From positions 124,001 through 188,000 of the forward strand of contig NZ_AFNU02000005.1 in the NCBI RefSeq assembly GCF_000215935.2: 64,000 nucleotides of DNA. The letters are read 5' to 3'. The DNA comes from Haloplasma contractile SSD-17B. Lineage in GTDB: Bacteria; Bacillota_I; Bacilli_A; Haloplasmatales; Haloplasmataceae. This document shows positions 8,002 to 17,162 of this stretch, piece after piece. Position numbers and translations under genes: made by a program. Below the pieces are notes generated by a model. That model worked only from the letters and a program-made list of their open reading frames with translations. It did not search any database and had not been told where the DNA came from. How positions within the stretch are numbered: the first letter of the stretch is position 1; each line of letters begins with the position of its first letter.

Positions 8002-11000
8002 GTAAGAACGGCTCCACATATGATCCATGTTCATCACGGTAAATAACTAAGTTTGTTTTTACAAAGGGACTAATTGTCTCTATCTTTTGAGGGGGTGCTG
8101 CTAATATGACCTGTAAATCTAACTTGTTTAAGAATTCCATCATGCTCTCAATGCGGTTTTCATCCATCTTATCAAATGCCTCATCAAATAGGATTATTCC
8201 GATTGAATCGCCTCCTAGATGATTGGTGTGATAGAGTTGAATAAAGGAGGCTGCAATCGCTACATAGTATGGTGTTTGAGTTTCTCCACCACTTTTTTCA
8301 CGACATACTTTTGAGAATGAAGACGTAGACCCACTACGATGCATGATTTTAATATCATAATCCATGTAAGTACGGTAATCGGTATATTCTTCTAATGCTT
8401 TTTGAGATTGCTCATCATTTAAACTAATGCGATCGAATAAATCGTCTAATGCCTCTTTATGACGTTCTCTAAATGATCCACCGAATAAGGTATTCCCACC
8501 GAGATTTGAGTCATCCGTGATCATATCGTAGAACTTACGATATTGTTTACTAGGCTTCCAATCAAACTTATACTCATCTTCACCAAAGAAAATTCCTTCT
8601 AAAGCATTGTTTAATTTTTTAAACTCATTTTGTGCCATTAGAATGTGTTCCTGAAGCTTTGAAATAAATTCGTCTTTAAACTGTTCCTCTGCCTTCTTTT
8701 TGGATTGACGTATCTTTTCCTCGTATTCGATTACTTTACTATCCTTTAGCCTCTTTGACTCCTCATAATAGGTATCCATTCCTTCTACTCCAGGAGCCGC
8801 ACCAAAGTCATAGTCACGGTTATAATCGCGTTGCTTTGATTGTAACTCATTTAATACATTTGTCCGTCGTGTGAACTGACCACTACGCTGCGAGGTATAA
8901 ACGTCGATCAGTTTTTCGAGATGATTATATTTTTCTGTAGCATCTTGATAACGTGATTCGGCCTTATTTAACACGGAAATGATCTGATCGATGACTTGAT
9001 TTAATGCAGGAGTTAGTGAACTGGATTTTCCGTTCAGTTCATCAAGTTTATTATTTAGAATACGTTCTTCCACCTGTAAATCTTGTAGATCCTTAATTAA
9101 TTGTTTTTCTTTTTGCTTAATCTCTTTTAATTCCTTATTCACCTGCTCAATATGAATCTGTAAATCGAGCATGGAAGCACGGTCTATTTTATTTAATTTC
9201 TTTTCGTTTTCAGAGATTTTATTCACCGTGTTTTGAACGTTAATTTTAATCTCACTGTTTTCAATGATGTAATTTAAATTAAGCCGCTTACATAAATCTA
9301 GGCAATGTATACAGTGATTAATCTTATCTCTATAGTCAGATAAAATGGCTAACTTCTCTGCACGGAGTTCGCGCTTTTGTTCTAATTGTTTTTTGTAAGC
9401 ATCTTGACCAATAAATGGAATCTTGTACACATCTTCTTTAATTTGTCTTGCTGTCTTATTTTTATAAACCATACACGTTGGCGTAATAGCTATACGATGG
9501 TTTTTTAACTCATCAACCGTCTCACAACGAACCACTTTATTTAAAAGCATATTAACATAGTTTGACGCATGCTTGTTTTTACTAGTCACCATATACGAAA
9601 GACTGTTTTCGTCTGACTCTTCGTATTGCTTTAAGCGCTTCGTATTCACGAGACCCGTCGTATGAATATTGCGCTTATACTTTACACGTTCATAGATTTC
9701 TAAAGCATGATCGAAATACTCCGGCTCAATGATTAAGTTAAACCGCTGTGTATTTAGGTATCCCTCGATTGCATTCTGCCACTTGTCATCTTTTACATTT
9801 AACAGTTCACATAAAATCTTAGGTTCAATATCTTTACCCAGTTCACGTTTTAAACCTTGATGAATCGCCTGTTGTAAATCCGTTACATAACGCGGATAAA
9901 CCAGTTTCTTACTAGATAAAGATTTAATATCCTGTTCAATTACAGCTAATCCCTCTTGTTCCTGACTGCGTTTAAAATCTAATGTTGCCTTCTTATTAAA
10001 CATCTGATCCTTAAACCCGTCAATCTCACTACTTAGAGACTTCGTTTTATTAATCAGGTCATTCATATTTGCTTCTGAAATTGTTTCATTCTTGTATTCA
10101 TAAAAGGGGACCATACTCGCTAAATTAACATCTAGTGCATTCATTTCCTTTACCGTGGTGAACGCCTCGTGAAAGATGTAATCAAGTTTCTGTTCCTTTT
10201 TCCTATATGTATCGAGATCAATATTTAGACTTCGAATTGTTTTCTCTAACTCTCTAATCGCTTGGTACGTATCATCATTAGCAAGCGACCGATCTAAATT
10301 CGCTTTCTCTTCAGAACGTTCCTCGATCTCTTTTTCTGTTTGATTTAATTTTGACCCCACCAAGTCTAATTTTGTTTCAATAGTACTTAGCTTATGCTTC
10401 TTATTATTAATGTTTTGTTCATTTAATTCTTTTGAAGCACGCTTAATGATATAGTCCTGAATTTTAATTGTTTCTTCTATATTCAGATACTCTTGATAAG
10501 ACCTGTCAATCGACTCTAAATCGGTAAGTTTTTGTTTAATAATTTTTAAATACTTTTCATACTCACGCAAGGTATGGATGTTATCTTTTAAGTACTCAAT
10601 GTCAACATCTTTTTCATCTAAAAGATACGAATAAACAAAATCTTTAATCTTATTAATCGGTTTAAACGCAAGTGCTTTAGGTAATAGTTCAAAGAAGCGA
10701 TCATTTAAAGACCCGAAACGATGCCTGAAATCTTTTCTAGCTTCATTTTGAGTAGTTAAGACTTTTGCCTGTTTACCCTTGATCGTTGCCTTAAAGTTGC
10801 TAATCGTTCTTGGGACATGATTTTCCTGTAAAAAGAGTGACTCGTTCATTTTCTGATCTTCAATTCGGTAAAAGTTAACCTTTGGTGTACTTAAATTCCC
10901 GGATGAGTCAATAACCGCTCCAATGATGAAGGATTTCTTCTTCTTCTCATCTAAAAATTCTAATGCAATATGAGAGCTCACATCCCCCGTCCGTTCATAC

Positions 11001-11242
11001 TGATTTGAATCACGCCCAGTTTTACAACGCACATAACCCATTAAATCACGCTTCGCTTTATCATTAGCCGCACTATTAAAGTATTGTTTACCAGCCGTTA
11101 ATACATACTGAATCGCATCAAGAATCGTTGACTTACCCGCTCCATTTTCCCCTGTAATTAAACAATTCCCCTCAACTGGGATCGTTTCGTTTGCTAGGTA
11201 GTGCCAGTTAATCAGTTTGATCTTCATCAACTTCTTCATCAT
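7988..11242 (-). CDS. jetC: Wadjet protein JetC (SMC/MukB-like ATPase)
   Basis: About 1084 residues. The N-terminal Walker A is Gly-Glu-Asn-Gly-Ala-Gly-Lys-Ser-Thr (about 31-39). Two long coiled-coil arms (about 225-420 and 610-830) flank a hinge-like globule near 450-590. The C-terminal end has the ABC signature Lys-Ser-Gly-Gly-Glu-Thr and the Walker B Ile-Ile-Leu-Phe-Asp-Glu-Ala-Phe. It is the loop-extrusion motor of the Wadjet anti-plasmid complex. The start at 11242 follows a GGAGGTGACG site and overlaps jetB by 35 bases. Translational coupling along the operon is likely. Confidence 0.92.
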   Translation of the reverse strand: MMKKLMKIKLINWHYLANETIPVEGNCLITGENGAGKSTILDAIQYVLTAGKQYFNSAANDKAKRDLMGYVRCKTGRDSNQYERTGDVSSHIALEFLDEKKKKSFIIGAVIDSSGNLSTPKVNFYRIEDQKMNESLFLQENHVPRTISNFKATIKGKQAKVLTTQNEARKDFRHRFGSLNDRFFELLPKALAFKPINKIKDFVYSYLLDEKDVDIEYLKDNIHTLREYEKYLKIIKQKLTDLESIDRSYQEYLNIEETIKIQDYIIKRASKELNEQNINNKKHKLSTIETKLDLVGSKLNQTEKEIEERSEEKANLDRSLANDDTYQAIRELEKTIRSLNIDLDTYRKKEQKLDYIFHEAFTTVKEMNALDVNLASMVPFYEYKNETISEANMNDLINKTKSLSSEIDGFKDQMFNKKATLDFKRSQEQEGLAVIEQDIKSLSSKKLVYPRYVTDLQQAIHQGLKRELGKDIEPKILCELLNVKDDKWQNAIEGYLNTQRFNLIIEPEYFDHALEIYERVKYKRNIHTTGLVNTKRLKQYEESDENSLSYMVTSKNKHASNYVNMLLNKVVRCETVDELKNHRIAITPTCMVYKNKTARQIKEDVYKIPFIGQDAYKKQLEQKRELRAEKLAILSDYRDKINHCIHCLDLCKRLNLNYIIENSEIKINVQNTVNKISENEKKLNKIDRASMLDLQIHIEQVNKELKEIKQKEKQLIKDLQDLQVEERILNNKLDELNGKSSSLTPALNQVIDQIISVLNKAESRYQDATEKYNHLEKLIDVYTSQRSGQFTRRTNVLNELQSKQRDYNRDYDFGAAPGVEGMDTYYEESKRLKDSKVIEYEEKIRQSKKKAEEQFKDEFISKLQEHILMAQNEFKKLNNALEGIFFGEDEYKFDWKPSKQYRKFYDMITDDSNLGGNTLFGGSFRERHKEALDDLFDRISLNDEQSQKALEEYTDYRTYMDYDIKIMHRSGSTSSFSKVCREKSGGETQTPYYVAIAASFIQLYHTNHLGGDSIGIILFDEAFDKMDENRIESMMEFLNKLDLQVILAAPPQKIETISPFVKTNLVIYRDEHGSYVEPFLHEKL

Positions 11243-11831
11243 CGTCACCTCCACGGTCATAACTTCTTAATTTATCATTTAGTTTCATAATATCATCCAC
11301 TTTGATAGCCATTAAAATGGTAGGATAAATAATAAGCCTCGTATCACCAAGCGCGTAGTCGCTATCAAGTGGATCAACAATATTATAGCGCTTAAACAAC
11401 CGTACAGCATTTCGTAATGTCGTCTTATCGAGCTGCTTATTACGAATCTTTAACCCATCGTATTCCGTCTTTATTTCCTCAATACGAATCGTGACGTTCT
11501 CTGCTAAGGAAAGCTCCTCTAGCTTACTCTGATAAATCTTTCGTAGTACGAGTAAGATGATACTCTCGTTTAAATTAAAATTCTTCCGATTCGTATTCTG
11601 AATATTGTTTAAATGAATCACACCGTAAGCCTCGTTAATCTCAACTTCCCAGTTCATATACTCAAAATACTCTATAAACAGATCCTTATGGGTTGTGATA
11701 AAATAATAGTCCTTTTTATTATCCTCTTTCTTCTTTGTCAGTAATGTAATGGCAAGTAATTTATTAGCAATGCGAGAAAATTCAGTTTTCTGCGTCTGGT
11801 TCAATCGATCATATAACTCGATAAAGTTCAT
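11208..11831 (-). CDS. jetB: Wadjet protein JetB (kleisin-associated, MukE-like, DUF4194)
   Basis: About 207 residues with the winged-helix and short-strand pattern of the DUF4194/MukE-like subunit that sits on the JetA kleisin. The C-terminus is strongly acidic (runs of Asp and Glu). The ATG at 11831 has an AAGGAG site 7 bases upstream; the longer frame from 11864 has none. It lies between jetA (45-base gap) and jetC (overlap). The assignment rests on length, gene order and overall pattern more than on single residues. Confidence 0.85.
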   Translation of the reverse strand: MNFIELYDRLNQTQKTEFSRIANKLLAITLLTKKKEDNKKDYYFITTHKDLFIEYFEYMNWEVEINEAYGVIHLNNIQNTNRKNFNLNESIILLVLRKIYQSKLEELSLAENVTIRIEEIKTEYDGLKIRNKQLDKTTLRNAVRLFKRYNIVDPLDSDYALGDTRLIIYPTILMAIKVDDIMKLNDKLRSYDRGGDDDEEVDEDQTD

Positions 11832-11876
11832 AATAACACTCCTTATCACATGTTCTTTTGTCATGGTAGGTTTAGG

Positions 11877-13283
11877 CTATTGTTTCCAAATCTCAAAATC
11901 ATTAAATTTAAAATCATTTATCTTAACTTCTGTTCCTAATTTCTTTACTTTATACTGAACAAGGTTACTTTTAGCATATACCCGTATATAAATCACCTTA
12001 ATAAAGTCTTCAAACGTATCAATCGGTATCTGAGAAGCATTCATGACCTGACGTCCCCCTAATAAACCGAGTACATACTTATTAATTGTCGTTTTACTAA
12101 GACGTTGCCTGTTCTTCTCCTTAAAACGGTCCAGTCGTTCCTTGCGCTCTTTTACCGAGATCGTTTTAGCCGCTAACGACTGTGGCTTAAACGATCGTCT
12201 TCCTTCGTTAGATACATATAATGACTGTTCATCAATAAAACTCTGTGGATAAACTCCAATGATGCCTATAATTTCATCTAAGTAATCGTTATTTAAGTCT
12301 AGATTTTTGTCTTTATAAGTCGTTGCTATGTATTTTAGAATCTCAGTTAGCTGTCCTTCTAAGTCCTTCGAACTATTAAGTACATACTTGACGCGTGTTA
12401 GAGATGCCTTTAGATACTGAGAGTTCTTCCTGTCAATCTCCTTGATGATTTCATCAATATGATTAATCGCATAAATGGTATCGTTTAACGAATTACGTAC
12501 CGAGTTATAGGCCTGTTCGATACTTTCTGCTTTCTCCATTTCAACGAGTTGTTCACTCACCTGTTTAATAAGATCTGCGTCTCGATTTAATTCCTCTAGC
12601 TTTTCAATAATTTTCGGCCTAAACTTACTCACATTATCACTCGTCTTTAAACGGTGGTATCCCTTATCTATAATGTTTGTTTCATAATCATTAAATTGTA
12701 AACTTAGAATATCTTCCGCACTCTTCAGTTTCGTAATTTGATCGGTGTACTTCTTGATATTTGAGTTCAGCGTTTTTAACCCACTAATGAGTTTCTTCGT
12801 ATTTTCATAAACCTGTTCAAGCATCACACTCGGTTGAACGGATTCATGACTGAATAACAATGTATAGATGGTATAAACATATCCCTGGTATTCAAGGCGA
12901 TCATTTTTCATCAGCTTGTCCATCGTCTCAATAAACGCAATCGCGTAATCAACTAAGTTAATGGTTTCAACATAATTACTATTTTCCTCAATGTCAATCC
13001 ACCCACACTCAGCAAACTTACGGATGAGCCCATTTGCACGGTCTCTAGAACTACGACCCGTGTTTTCTTCATCTTCATCAAAAATAGAAATCGATTCTTC
13101 GCCTAACTGATCAAGGTAATCCACTAATACATCGATTAAGAGTTCTCGTTCAATCCCATAGGAACTCAGTTCATTCGTACTCTTATATATTAAAAATATG
13201 CAGTCAGCATATATATGTTTGTTTTGTGATGATAGAACACTAAAAAAGTTTTCAGGTACAACATCAAATAGCTTGAGTTTCAC
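11877..13283 (-). CDS. jetA: Wadjet protein JetA (kleisin-like, DUF5716 type)
   Basis: A 468-residue first gene of the operon. The N-terminal winged-helix region (about 1-110) is followed by a long helical middle (about 130-330) and a C-terminal winged-helix-like domain, the layout of the kleisin/MukF-like subunit. Sequence style and the DUF5716-like C-terminus suggest the Firmicutes (type II) Wadjet variant rather than the DUF3375 type I form. The start is GTG at 13283 with an AAGGGGTTGAG site. The promoter probably lies in 13290-13360, inside an inverted repeat. Confidence 0.82.
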   Translation of the reverse strand: MKLKLFDVVPENFFSVLSSQNKHIYADCIFLIYKSTNELSSYGIERELLIDVLVDYLDQLGEESISIFDEDEENTGRSSRDRANGLIRKFAECGWIDIEENSNYVETINLVDYAIAFIETMDKLMKNDRLEYQGYVYTIYTLLFSHESVQPSVMLEQVYENTKKLISGLKTLNSNIKKYTDQITKLKSAEDILSLQFNDYETNIIDKGYHRLKTSDNVSKFRPKIIEKLEELNRDADLIKQVSEQLVEMEKAESIEQAYNSVRNSLNDTIYAINHIDEIIKEIDRKNSQYLKASLTRVKYVLNSSKDLEGQLTEILKYIATTYKDKNLDLNNDYLDEIIGIIGVYPQSFIDEQSLYVSNEGRRSFKPQSLAAKTISVKERKERLDRFKEKNRQRLSKTTINKYVLGLLGGRQVMNASQIPIDTFEDFIKVIYIRVYAKSNLVQYKVKKLGTEVKINDFKFNDFEIWKQ

Positions 13284-13320
13284 GTTCTCAACCCCTTATC
13301 GATTACTTACTTTCTAAATA

Positions 13321-13351
13321 TTCACTACTCTATATTGTAACATATAGTGAA
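13321..13351. promoter_or_regulatory. Inverted repeat at the Wadjet promoter
   Basis: TTCACTA (13321-13327) and TAGTGAA (13345-13351) flank an AT-rich core that would contain the jetA -10 element. It is a plausible operator, 40 bases before the GTG start. No regulator is identified. Confidence 0.45.
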
Positions 13352-13409
13352 CATGTTTTTATATATCATGTGGAAAATTGTCAGGGATTGGCGGAGGATT
13401 TGAACAATA

Positions 13410-13438
13410 AAAAAATGAGTACCCCGACTTGGATACTC
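13410..13438 (-). terminator. Terminator after the 52-residue lysine-rich gene
   Basis: GAGTACCCC (13417-13425) pairs with GGATACTC (13431-13438), and a seven-T run follows on the minus strand, 6 bases after the stop codon. Confidence 0.75.
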
Positions 13439-13443
13439 ATTGT

Positions 13444-13602
13444 TTATTTACTATTTTTCTTTAGGAAGTTTGATAATTCTTTTTTCTTACTTGAATATGC
13501 TTTTATCTTTACAATTTTTTTATCTTCTTTAAAAATTTTTGCTAATTCTTGACCTTCTTTTTTCGTTAATTTAGTATCATTAAGGAAACTAGTTGTAGCC
13601 AT
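13444..13602 (-). CDS. Small lysine-rich protein (52 aa), downstream paralogue
   Basis: A 52-residue basic protein with a strong AAGGAGG site 7 bases before the ATG at 13602 and its own terminator. The sequence has a short N-terminal motif ending Lys-Leu-Thr-Lys-Lys and ends in a Lys-rich helix with Phe-Leu-Lys-Lys. It resembles the 51-residue protein at 14252-14407 (shared Lys-Leu, Val-x-Ile-Lys, Lys-Lys-x-Leu and Phe-Leu-Lys spacing). The two bracket the acetyltransferase gene, 21 bases upstream. I infer a partner or antitoxin-like role; no family is recognised. Confidence 0.65.
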   Translation of the reverse strand: MATTSFLNDTKLTKKEGQELAKIFKEDKKIVKIKAYSSKKKELSNFLKKNSK

Positions 13603-13623
13603 ATTTTTTCCTCCTTATTAATT

Positions 13624-14217
13624 TTATAGTTCTTCAATAAAAAGTTCATCTGTTCTTCTTATTAACCGATTAAGTTCCGTATCATCATTTTTTATACTTC
13701 TAAAACCTATATGTTTGTAGTAATTCAATAACTCGTCTTTACATTCAAGTAATATTAATCGTCCTCCTGTTAAAACTAAAGATTGATATATTATTAAGTA
13801 TATCTCATCAAAGATAACACTACCAGGCAACTCATTACTAGAATAACGATCATTACGACCTACTTGACCTATAAGGTACGCTGCTGTAAAGTTTCTATAT
13901 TTTTGAGGATTATCTTCTTTATACCCAAATATAAACTCTTTGTTTACTGGTGATACTTGCGATATATCGATTGCTTTATTAGATGATAAAGTAAAATAAC
14001 CCATTAGTAATGTTTCTTTTTCGCTTGCTTCTTCTTCATTTAAAATCACATATGTTCTACTTATATTAGCATTCTCGAATTTTAACGCCAACCTGTGTAA
14101 AAATCCCTCTACATCCTTATTACTTCTACATCGAAATTGCCTTAATAATTTTCTAACTTGAGATTTACTCGCTTGTTTAAGTAAAGTAGATATAGAAGAA
14201 ACTGAATAATCTAACAT
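13624..14217 (-). CDS. GNAT-type acetyltransferase-like protein
   Basis: A 197-residue protein with a GNAT-like pattern: a strand ending in Gly-Tyr-Phe-Thr-Leu (about 73-77), Ala-Tyr-Leu-Ile-Gly-Gln-Val-Gly-Arg (acetyl-CoA loop region, about 113-121), a Gly-Gly-Arg-x-Ile-x-Leu-Glu-Cys strand and a final Tyr-Tyr-x-x-x-Gly-Phe motif. Similar stand-alone GNAT proteins occur on phages and mobile elements, some as toxins, but the substrate is unknown. It lies between two small lysine-rich genes in one likely operon (gaps 34 and 21 bases). Confidence 0.65.
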   Translation of the reverse strand: MLDYSVSSISTLLKQASKSQVRKLLRQFRCRSNKDVEGFLHRLALKFENANISRTYVILNEEEASEKETLLMGYFTLSSNKAIDISQVSPVNKEFIFGYKEDNPQKYRNFTAAYLIGQVGRNDRYSSNELPGSVIFDEIYLIIYQSLVLTGGRLILLECKDELLNYYKHIGFRSIKNDDTELNRLIRRTDELFIEEL

Positions 14218-14251
14218 TTTTACCCCGAAAATAATGTTGTAGAAAGACCTA

Positions 14252-14407
14252 TTATTTATCGCTATCTCCCTTTTCTAAATCTTTTAAAAATTTATTTAAT
14301 TTCTTTTTATGGCAATTCTTCTTTATATAAACATTTTTCTTATCCTTTATAGCTTGTACATCTGAGTCATTTAATTTTATTTCTTTAAAAAATATATTTT
14401 TGTTCAT
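14252..14407 (-). CDS. Small lysine-rich protein (51 aa), upstream paralogue
   Basis: A 51-residue ORF from ATG at 14407 with a GGTGA site 8 bases upstream. It is rich in Lys and Asp and ends in Phe-Leu-Lys-Asp-Leu-Glu-Lys. It resembles the 52-residue protein on the other side of the acetyltransferase gene. It would be the first gene of the three-gene set. Confidence 0.6.
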   Translation of the reverse strand: MNKNIFFKEIKLNDSDVQAIKDKKNVYIKKNCHKKKLNKFLKDLEKGDSDK

Positions 14408-14581
14408 AAATTTTCACCCACTAAATATAAACTATAATTAATATCTTGTGGATGATTGTTTCTTTTATGCAAATAACATGAAAAAATTACTAATTAATTA
14501 TATTTTAAACCATGTAAATTTTAATTTCAATGCTTTTCCATATAATTCCATAAATACAATATATTATATCTCATTTTAATT

Positions 14582-14782
14582 CTATATTCTATACATTTTA
14601 ATCGTCATTCTATGATCTTTATTTAAGATATAAAAGCCATTTCTTACATAGAAATTAATTTTAGAAGTTGATGCTTCTACGACTAGTATACCCAATTTTA
14701 GAGTTTCCTTCAAGTTCAACAGGACCACATCAATTATGAACCTCCTAAGTATAGCCCTCACCTGCCTCATCCAAATGACCAT
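14582..14782 (-). pseudogene. Acetyltransferase C-terminal fragment
   Basis: The 66-codon frame looks like the last third of a GNAT acetyltransferase: Val-Glu-Ala-Ser, then Asn-Phe-Tyr-Val-Arg-Asn-Gly-Phe, the usual alpha4-beta6-beta7 end. The N-terminal acetyl-CoA loop is missing and there is no ribosome site at the first ATG. I read it as a decayed or truncated gene, distinct from the intact GNAT downstream. Confidence 0.55.
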
Positions 14783-14838
14783 CTCATAGTATATTTACTC
14801 TCATCTCTCCTAAAATTTTAGTGTGTTTTGATTAAAAA

Positions 14839-14879
14839 ATCCCACCGATACCGCTTCATAGTAAGAGGTGTGGTGAGAT
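14839..14879. terminator. Hairpin with T-run on both strands
   Basis: ATCCCACC (14839 on) pairs with GGTGAGAT (14872-14879). T-runs follow on the plus strand and on the minus strand. It could terminate the HTH gene at 14925-15428. Confidence 0.6.
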
Positions 14880-14924
14880 AAATTTTTTTACTAAACTTTA
14901 ATTGTATTGCTCACTACGCTCAAC

Positions 14925-15428
14925 TTAATTCTTATTCTCAAACTTTTCAACAAGCTCTTCTGCTATAAATCTTAGATTAAGTATTTCTTTTAATGTCCTA
15001 CGATTAATGTCACTCTTAATAATATCTCGTATTCTTTTATAGGATCGATTGTATTCAACCGCTATCTCTTTATAACTGTATCCCATGCTCCTCATAATCC
15101 GAATGTCTATATTTCGAAGCCTCATGGTTCTAATACGCACTTCCGTCTGTTTAGCACGCTTTATTTGTTTCGATTCTTTTATGCTACGCTTTAACTCCAT
15201 AATTTGTCGTTTCTCTTCATAAACAATGTCTAGTTCTTCTTTTGAAAAATGAGAGTCAAACTCTGCCTTAATGTCATCAAAAATAACCTTATATCGATTC
15301 CCCTCTTCTTCCCACCGTCTAAGCAAATGCTTTCTAATAAAATCACCACGTTTATTAAGGTAGACAATGTGATCGATATAGTCCCTGATCAGTTTAGGTT
15401 TCGAATGATAAATTTCCTTAAAATTCAT
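14925..15428 (-). CDS. HTH-containing hypothetical protein
   Basis: A 167-residue, very basic protein. A helix-turn-helix of sigma-region-4/transposase type is visible near residues 108-138 (Ile-Arg-Ile-Met-Arg-Ser-Met-Gly-Tyr-Ser, then Ile-Ala-x-x-Tyr-Asn-Arg-Ser). The middle (70-105) is rich in Lys and Arg. It is probably DNA-binding. The family is not recognised; it may come from a mobile element. Confidence 0.6.
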   Translation of the reverse strand: MNFKEIYHSKPKLIRDYIDHIVYLNKRGDFIRKHLLRRWEEEGNRYKVIFDDIKAEFDSHFSKEELDIVYEEKRQIMELKRSIKESKQIKRAKQTEVRIRTMRLRNIDIRIMRSMGYSYKEIAVEYNRSYKRIRDIIKSDINRRTLKEILNLRFIAEELVEKFENKN

Positions 15429-15746
15429 ATAATTGTTTCCTTTGCTTATTATTTACTAACTATCTTATCAGATTAATCAACAAATTAATATAGTATCCGT
15501 CCATATATGCGTCATATTCTTTGTGGAAAGTAAATTAGTTCTTCACTATTAATGTTTTGCTAAGACAGCTTGATTTATACAACAACCCAAGCACCAATCC
15601 TTCACTTGCCACCACGCACTACTCTGCATCAACTTGACACACTCTTAGGAATGGTACCTTCCTCCAACACCTAAAAAAACACGAACTTTGAAGAAATTTG
15701 TCTTATAAATATGGTATACTTAAAGAAAAAAGCAAGAGGTGAAAAC
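15429..15746. other. Divergent intergenic region
   Basis: It lies between the minus-strand HTH gene and the plus-strand SEC-C gene and should carry both promoters. A TATACT -10-like box at 15716-15721 fits the plus-strand gene. No gene or repeat is seen. Confidence 0.4.
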
Positions 15747-17051
15747 ATGCCAAATAAACAAGATCATGGCAAGATGATATTAGACGGTTTAATGCGTATG
15801 AAAGATGACTTTGAGAACAGAAGACAGAGAGACATGTGGAAATATAAATATAAAGGAAATTCCATCCATGACTGTCTTTCTCTATTGACGAAAGATCACC
15901 TAAATGATATTAGGAATACTCTCTTAATCAATATACCAAGCAATCTAAAAAAGGCTGATCTATTAGAAAGACTAGAAACATATTTTTATAGATTCCTTAA
16001 AACTATATTCCCCTATTTTACGAACACACAATATGAATTTATTAAGAAGTTAGTTCAGAACAATGGTATTCTACGGTATAAAGAAAAAGATGAAAAAATC
16101 GTATTATTTTTACTAAAAGCAGGAATCGCATTCCCTGTTATGATGGACAGTGAGCAAGTTGTGATACTTCCTAAGGAAACCATTGAATTTTATGAAACAG
16201 AAGTAGAAACACCAGAACTAATCAACATGTTTAAACATAATACCGAAATGATAAAGGCTACAAAAGGGTTATTACAGTATTACGGAATTTTATCCTACGA
16301 CATGCTAATAAAAATAATGGTCTCGTTTTATCCAGATTTAGATATAGACTTTGGTGCTGTAATTCGCGTAGTAAAAATAGAAGTAGGATGTAACAATCAC
16401 CTTACTGAATATCGTGGCTACCTTCACCTAAGTGGTATAGATTGGAAAATAATTGATCCTATAATAGAGGATCCTCAACGAGCAAACTACGACTACTACC
16501 CAATTAATAAATTTAGAGCGATTAGTGCTGGTTCTCCTAGTTTTCTAGAAGAGACACCTGAAATAAAACACTTAATGGCATACTTGAACTACAACTTTAA
16601 CATCAATCAAGATGAATTGAAAGAGCTCATGAGAGAGCTAGTATTCTATATTAGAACGGGTCAACACATGAATATTTATATGAAGTTAATAGAAGCTAAC
16701 TTTGAAATTTCTGATATTGAAGAAGCTCAGGAAATCGCAAATATGCTACAAGCACTTCATAACAACACGAGATTGTGGCCATTAAAAGGGTACACGCCGC
16801 TCGAGGCAAGAGAAAGTACACCATTCAATGTAGAAGCACCAGTTATGGAAACTTCTAAGGTAAACGTTCAAGCACCTTTTATCGAAACTTTCCATACAAA
16901 AGTTCAAGCACCCATTATGGAAACTTCCCAGTCAAACATTCAAGACTCACAAACGAACAACCCTACAGTTTCTAAACCAAAAGTCGGTCGTAACGCCCCC
17001 TGCCCTTGTGGTAGTGGAAAGAAATACAAGAAATGTTGCCTTGAATTATAA
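15747..17051 (+). CDS. SEC-C zinc-binding protein
   Basis: About 434 residues. The last 20 residues are a classic SEC-C motif (Gly-Arg-Asn-x-Pro-Cys-x-Cys-Gly-Ser-Gly-Lys-Lys-x-Lys-Lys-Cys-Cys), a zinc-binding tail like that of SecA. The body is mainly helical. A linker near 360-410 has three degenerate copies of a unit of about 14 residues (Gln-Ala-Pro, Glu-Thr). SEC-C proteins are varied and often uncharacterised, so no role can be given. The ATG at 15747 with a GAGGTG site is preferred over the frame start at 15711. A strong terminator follows. Confidence 0.75.
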   Translation: MPNKQDHGKMILDGLMRMKDDFENRRQRDMWKYKYKGNSIHDCLSLLTKDHLNDIRNTLLINIPSNLKKADLLERLETYFYRFLKTIFPYFTNTQYEFIKKLVQNNGILRYKEKDEKIVLFLLKAGIAFPVMMDSEQVVILPKETIEFYETEVETPELINMFKHNTEMIKATKGLLQYYGILSYDMLIKIMVSFYPDLDIDFGAVIRVVKIEVGCNNHLTEYRGYLHLSGIDWKIIDPIIEDPQRANYDYYPINKFRAISAGSPSFLEETPEIKHLMAYLNYNFNINQDELKELMRELVFYIRTGQHMNIYMKLIEANFEISDIEEAQEIANMLQALHNNTRLWPLKGYTPLEARESTPFNVEAPVMETSKVNVQAPFIETFHTKVQAPIMETSQSNIQDSQTNNPTVSKPKVGRNAPCPCGSGKKYKKCCLEL

Positions 17052-17057
17052 GACGAA

Positions 17058-17088
17058 AGTCCTCCAGTACTTGATTGGAGGACTTTTT
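17058..17088 (+). terminator. Terminator of the SEC-C gene
   Basis: AGTCCTCCA (17058-17066) and TGGAGGACT (17076-17084), then a T-run. Nearly the same stem recurs at 19563-19594. Confidence 0.85.
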
Positions 17089-17162
17089 GTATACTTATTG
17101 TATTACTTACTAACTAATTTAAACTATTAGTTTATTTATCCGTTTATATTTACTTTTGTATA

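Noticed and set aside
13370-13552. 60-codon plus-strand frame
   Set aside because: Antisense to the 52-residue lysine-rich gene, which has a strong ribosome site and terminator.
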